Source of the DNA: an uncultured Flavobacteriales bacterium
GTDB taxonomy: Bacteria > Bacteroidota > Bacteroidia > Flavobacteriales > Schleiferiaceae
Direction: 5' to 3'
Assembly: GCA_950073045.1 (NCBI GenBank)
Contig: CATMQD010000002.1
Coordinates: 1 to 63,282 of the forward strand
Length of the DNA stretch: 63,282 bases
The position numbers were made by a program, and so were the translations under genes. The notes beneath the pieces are model-generated. The model saw nothing but the letters and a program-made list of their open reading frames with translations, did no database searches and had not been told where the DNA came from. Positions 59,715 to 63,282 of the stretch are shown here, piece after piece (within the stretch, counting starts at the first letter, position 1; every line of letters begins with the position of its first letter).

Positions 59715-61283
59715 TTACTTCACCAAAATTTTAAAGGTGCCGTTTAAATCACCGCTTAAAGCAATTTGATATAAGCCAGGCTCTAAGTTTAAATTGAGAC
59801 GATAGGCATTAAAGGCTTCTATTTGCTCTTGTTTAACTAATTGGCCATTTAAATCAAAGATCATTAAAGTAGCCTGCCATTCGGTATTCTTCTGAGCATC
59901 AATGATTAAGTGATCGAGAGCAGGGTTGGGGTAAACTTTAAATTCTTCATCAGCCATTATTAATTTTGGCTCAGAAAGAGATAGGGCCAGCTCAAAATTG
60001 GGAATTCCATAACCCAAAGAGTCGTTGGGAGAAGTATAAAGGTGTGCTGATTGACGAATATAATCGGCAATTTCTTCACCTTCTTTGGCAGGATAGGCCT
60101 CCATTAAACAGGCTGCTAAACCGGCGATTAAGGGAGCGGAGTAAGAGGTTCCAAAATCAAAGGATACTATACCAGCACCATCTACTAAAGTGGTCGGGGA
60201 GCCTTGAGCGGCGACATCAGGTTTTACTCGACCATCGAAGCTGGGTCCACGACTTGAGAATTGGGCATAGTCGCCAAGATAGCTTACTGCACCAACACTT
60301 AGTACAGAATCACCATCTGCAGGAGCGCCAATATATTGCCAAGCTTGATCCCCATTATTACCAGCAGAAGAAACCACTAAAATGCCTTTACTGGCCGCCT
60401 TATCCGCTGCCTTGGTGATTAAGGTGGTATTGCCATCTAAATCGGAGTAGCTGAAATTGTTTTGGGAATTATCGAAAGTGGTATAGGATACCGAGGTATT
60501 AATAAGATGCACTCCAACACTATCCGCAAATTCTGCTGCCATAAGCCAATAGTCCATTTCAATCGGGGTTTCCTGACTAATATCTTCAGTGGTGAAGAGC
60601 CAGTAATTAGCATGAGGAGCAGTACCCACAAGGGTATCTGGATGATTGGCGGCCATAATGGAGAGTACCGAATTTCCGTGACTGCCATAGCCTCCAAAAA
60701 CATTGGTATCGCCACTTATAAAATTATGGGTGCCTAATAGTCGACCAGATTGCAGCAGGCTATCCATACTCGGCGCTTGTTGCAAACCATAGAATCCAGC
60801 ATCAATAACGGCAATGGTAACTCCTTTGCCAGTATAACCCTCAAGGTGAAGCTTATCGCCATTTAACATTCTTATCTGGCCACGACCAAATCCATAGTCT
60901 AATGAATCTGCGGCGCTAAGCTTGCTTAAGTGACTATGATGATTTCTTGGGTATTCGATTCTTTCTACGAAGGGAAGTTCTGCAAATATTTCGGGATTGG
61001 GATGCTGCAGGTAGAGGTAGTTAAACCAGCGTGAATAGGCTAGAATTTCGGCATTGAGCTCCTTTATGGCTTGGCGATATTCGGGGGCGATAGGAAGGTC
61101 ACTTTTCCCAATTTCAATTCCTTGCAAGTTCCTGCGAGCGATGGCTTCTTTAGAAAGAAACTCTTCTGGAGTCTCTAAAAGCTCAACACTAGAGCCTTTG
61201 TCTTTTAAGTAAAGTCTAAAACTGGTATTACTTTGAGCATTTAAACCTAGACCGATGAGCAGTAGGAATAGAAGTTTGTGCAT
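59715..61283 (-). CDS. Secreted subtilisin-like serine protease (S8) with T9SS tail
   Basis: A 522-aa exported protease. Signal MHKLLFLLLIGLGLNAQ. Triad: Asp in GVTIAVIDAGFYGL, His in YGSHGNSVLSIMA, Ser in DFGTSYSAPLIAGLAACLM, with the oxyanion Asn segment SSAGNNGD. An N-terminal prodomain-like part lies before residue 130. The end VYPNPALDHLIIDAQKN...NGTFKILVK is the T9SS sorting domain. A secreted peptidase for protein breakdown at the surface is the likely role. Confidence 0.93.
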   Translation of the reverse strand: MHKLLFLLLIGLGLNAQSNTSFRLYLKDKGSSVELLETPEEFLSKEAIARRNLQGIEIGKSDLPIAPEYRQAIKELNAEILAYSRWFNYLYLQHPNPEIFAELPFVERIEYPRNHHSHLSKLSAADSLDYGFGRGQIRMLNGDKLHLEGYTGKGVTIAVIDAGFYGLQQAPSMDSLLQSGRLLGTHNFISGDTNVFGGYGSHGNSVLSIMAANHPDTLVGTAPHANYWLFTTEDISQETPIEMDYWLMAAEFADSVGVHLINTSVSYTTFDNSQNNFSYSDLDGNTTLITKAADKAASKGILVVSSAGNNGDQAWQYIGAPADGDSVLSVGAVSYLGDYAQFSSRGPSFDGRVKPDVAAQGSPTTLVDGAGIVSFDFGTSYSAPLIAGLAACLMEAYPAKEGEEIADYIRQSAHLYTSPNDSLGYGIPNFELALSLSEPKLIMADEEFKVYPNPALDHLIIDAQKNTEWQATLMIFDLNGQLVKQEQIEAFNAYRLNLNLEPGLYQIALSGDLNGTFKILVK

Positions 61284-61381
61284 GTTTTAATTTTTAGTGG
61301 TACAAAAATGCCCACTCCAAACTTTTCGGAAGTTCCAGATTTCATAAAGAGGTTCGGGATTTCATTTAAGCTCAAGTCGGC

Positions 61382-61597
61382 TCACTTATAAAATTCCTCC
61401 ACTATTTCTTTGGCTTGCATAAAATCGCTCTCTTCTACCAAAAGGTCTACATCATTTTGGGCTGAGCCAAAGCCAGCTAAACGAGCAGATTCTACATTAT
61501 TGCGGATTACCGAAGGAATGCCTTGCTCTTCTAAAAGAGCAACAATGCGATTAATAGTGATAGCCGAACTGGTGAGGAGCCGAACGTGATTACTCAT
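61382..61597 (-). CDS. DUF2007 family small protein
   Basis: A 71-aa cytoplasmic protein with the DUF2007 pattern: VRLLTSSAITINRIVALLEEQGIPSVIRNN and the end VDLLVEESDFMQAKEIVEEFYK. This is a small ferredoxin-like fold of unknown function, common in Bacteroidota. The length is standard. It stands between the NlpC/P60 gene and the protease gene, both on the same strand. Confidence 0.88.
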   Translation of the reverse strand: MSNHVRLLTSSAITINRIVALLEEQGIPSVIRNNVESARLAGFGSAQNDVDLLVEESDFMQAKEIVEEFYK

Positions 61598-61634
61598 GGT
61601 GTAAGAATTTGCCTATAAGATAGCAATTTGAAGC

Positions 61635-62414
61635 TTAGGCAATAATCTTCTTTATAACCCGAAGTTTATGGGTATGGCCGCGTTCTTCGTGATTAAAAAT
61701 ACCACTCTGATCGAGGCGGTCGAGGCGTACTTTACCACTAGCGTGAAGAATGTAATTGTCTTTAAGAATTATCCCCACGTGTACGATGCGGCCTTCATTA
61801 TTATCGAAGAAAGCTAAATCGCCCGGTTCCGATTCTTCAATAAAACTTAAGGTTTCGCCTAGTTCCGCTTGTTGCCAAGCATCGCGTGGAATTTGATGGC
61901 CGGCAATGCGATATACCATCTGGGTAAAACCCGAGCAATCGATACCAGCAGGTGTTCTGCCGCCCCAGAGATAGGGGGCATGCAGGTAGGAAAAGGCCGT
62001 TTCTATTAACTGAACTCTGCTTTGGGTTTCAGTAATGGCCTGTCCATTAAAATGAAAATCCTGACCAGCGAGGGAGAAGTTTTGCTCCGCATCGAGGTTA
62101 GGAAGATAGGAACCCAAAAAGATGGGGAAATAGGTTCCGCCATCTTTTTGAGTAACAATTTCTATTAAATCCGAGGCAATGGAGACTTGAGCATCTTTAC
62201 GGATTTGAGTTTGTTCCTCATCCATAAAATGGGATTGTTTACGATCTATCCAGCCTTCGTAGCGATCGTGGTGCAAACGAATGCGAATCCACTTTTTACG
62301 CTGTTCCAGCACATCATAACTTTCCCCAAATATCACCTGGTTAACCATTTCTGCCGTATCGGCGGGATCCAGGCGCATTGGAATAGCGCTCAGCTTGCAA
62401 ATGCCTCTCACCAT
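61635..62414 (-). CDS. NlpC/P60 (C40) family peptidase with SH3-like domains
   Basis: A 259-aa cell-wall peptidase. N-terminal SH3-like part (about 1-100: IPMRLDPADTAEMVNQVIFGE, WIRIRLHHDRYEGWIDRK). C-terminal NlpC/P60 domain with catalytic Cys in PAGIDCSGFTQMVYRI, His in RIVHVGIIL, and a third polar residue in YILHASGKVRLD. It cleaves peptidoglycan peptides, probably gamma-D-Glu-meso-DAP links. No signal peptide is obvious, as in related cytoplasmic/periplasmic recyclers (YkfC-like). It starts four bases after the thiolase stop. Confidence 0.88.
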   Translation of the reverse strand: MVRGICKLSAIPMRLDPADTAEMVNQVIFGESYDVLEQRKKWIRIRLHHDRYEGWIDRKQSHFMDEEQTQIRKDAQVSIASDLIEIVTQKDGGTYFPIFLGSYLPNLDAEQNFSLAGQDFHFNGQAITETQSRVQLIETAFSYLHAPYLWGGRTPAGIDCSGFTQMVYRIAGHQIPRDAWQQAELGETLSFIEESEPGDLAFFDNNEGRIVHVGIILKDNYILHASGKVRLDRLDQSGIFNHEERGHTHKLRVIKKIIA

Positions 62415-62418
62415 GTAT

Positions 62419-63282
62419 TTAGGCCATGTTTTCGATTACCATTGCCGAAGCACCACCGCCACCATTACAAATACCAGCAGCACCATATTTACCCTGGTTT
62501 TGCTTAAGTACATTAATTAGAGTAACGATAATACGTGCGCCTGATGCACCTAAGGGGTGACCCATAGAAACCGCTCCACCATTGATATTGGTTTTGGCAG
62601 CGTCAATTTCTAATAACTTCACATTGGCAAGACCAACTACCGAAAATGCTTCGTTTAATTCATAAGCATCTACCTGATCTTTGTTGATACCAGCTTTGGC
62701 TAGAGCTTTCGGTAAGGCTTTGGCTGGAGCAGTTGTAAACCACTCTGGCTCGTGGGCCGCATCAGCGTAAGCGTTTACTTTAGCTAATGGGGTTAAACCT
62801 AGAGCTTCGGCTTTTTCGGCTGACATTAACACTAAGGCAGCGGCGCCATCATTAATATTAGAAGCATTGGCCGCAGTTACGGTTCCTTCTTTATCGAATA
62901 CCGGACGTAAAGTTGGCACTTTCGCCGTGTTTACTTTAAATACGTCTTCGTCTTGCTCTACCATTACGGGATCGCCTTTACGCTGTGGTACGGCAACTGG
63001 AATTACTTCGTCAGCGAAACGACCTTTTTCCCAAGATTCGGCGCTACGACGGTAGCTTTCAAGTGCAAAATTGTCTTGCTCCTCACGACTAAACTCCATG
63101 TCTTTGGCACAAAGCTCAGCGCAATTTCCCATGTGCACTTTATTGTAAATGTCAATAAGTCCATCGCGTAACAAACCGTCTTTAGACTTGATATCGCCTA
63201 ACTTGGTGCCATTACGACCTTCTAAATAATGAGGCACATTGCTCATACTTTCCATACCACCGGCAACTACTACATCTGCATC
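62419..63282 (-). CDS. Acetyl-CoA C-acetyltransferase (thiolase), 5' part cut by window edge
   Basis: A thiolase that condenses or cleaves acyl-CoA with CoA in beta-oxidation or acetoacetyl-CoA formation. The frame is open to the window end; the track ATG at 63255 (MESMSNVPHYL) is internal, since DADVVVAGGMESMSN is the normal context. The remaining part holds the catalytic His region GGAVSMGHPLGASGARI and the C-terminal Cys region GICNGGGGASAMVIEN. The first Cys (nucleophile) lies outside the window. NEAF (here ELNEAFSVVGLANV) is typical of the biosynthetic/degradative thiolase class. Confidence 0.92.
   Translation of the reverse strand, partial: DADVVVAGGMESMSNVPHYLEGRNGTKLGDIKSKDGLLRDGLIDIYNKVHMGNCAELCAKDMEFSREEQDNFALESYRRSAESWEKGRFADEVIPVAVPQRKGDPVMVEQDEDVFKVNTAKVPTLRPVFDKEGTVTAANASNINDGAAALVLMSAEKAEALGLTPLAKVNAYADAAHEPEWFTTAPAKALPKALAKAGINKDQVDAYELNEAFSVVGLANVKLLEIDAAKTNINGGAVSMGHPLGASGARIIVTLINVLKQNQGKYGAAGICNGGGGASAMVIENMA

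Noticed and set aside
60462-60737. 91-aa ORF on the plus strand
   Set aside because: Antisense shadow of the S8 protease; it runs opposite well-conserved catalytic regions.

Overview
The window looks like a chromosomal segment of a Bacteroidota member, probably a marine flavobacterium-like organism of the Flavobacteriales. No 16S gene is present, so the rank is an inference. The evidence is: at least seven large secreted proteins with the short C-terminal type IX secretion (T9SS) sorting tail; promoters of the Bacteroidota TAnnTTTG type; almost no Shine-Dalgarno sequences (one clear exception at the multiheme cytochrome); LytS/LytTR pairs; TonB-dependent receptors with carboxypeptidase-like N-domains; the long (about 480 aa) Bacteroidota GAPDH; and lipoproteins with a short run after the Cys. 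Composition is uniform at roughly 40-43% GC by eye.

Layout. 1-2712 (+): end of aroQ, a YbjQ-like protein, a 43-aa membrane peptide, then a histidine kinase / response regulator / DUF3052 run. 2715-10579 (-): three large T9SS cargo proteins and a zinc-metallopeptidase-like protein. 10723-12478 (+): DUF2911 protein and a secreted protein of unknown function. 12486-18877 (-): VOC protein, GAPDH with its terminator, and the tightly overlapped operon dapF, GNAT, heptaheme cytochrome-TPR lipoprotein, mltG. 18990-23859: degP/htrA, valS and a divergent DUF1573 protein. 23998-24734: a DUF2975 / Xre pair behind a 13-bp inverted repeat. 24731-33341: metabolic and housekeeping genes (deaminase, SanA-like, FMN reductase, bestrophin, rlmH, ATP-grasp). 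33456-39116: GAF histidine kinase and a tandem pair of LruC/DUF4114 lipoproteins. 39264-42043: FKBP isomerase, tRNA-Pro(GGG), and directly behind the tRNA an AAA ATPase plus HNH nuclease pair resembling the Septu (PtuA-PtuB) defence system, followed by an unusual set of alternating hairpins. 42516-50968: lipoproteins, HD hydrolase, a histidine kinase facing a LytTR/LytS pair, and a TonB receptor with a PepSY-type protein. 51135-51886: an ORF6N gene broken by an in-frame amber codon, with three copies of a GGTATCACA...TGTGATACC palindrome in and after it. 51910-57040 (-): a cobalamin-riboswitch-controlled operon encoding two T9SS surface proteins, a BtuB-like receptor and a beta-propeller protein. 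57072-63282 (-): UmuD-like protein, lipoproteins, S8 protease, DUF2007, NlpC/P60 peptidase and a thiolase cut by the window end.

How parts work together. The B12 operon forms a coherent uptake module: the riboswitch senses cobalamin, the T9SS and propeller proteins sit at the surface, and the BtuB-like receptor transports. The ATPase/HNH pair is the best candidate for an anti-phage system, and the tRNA next to it is a typical insertion hotspot. The most unexplained signals are the ORF6N palindromes, the four-segment hairpin array after the HNH gene, and the duplicated-domain protein that leads the B12 operon.
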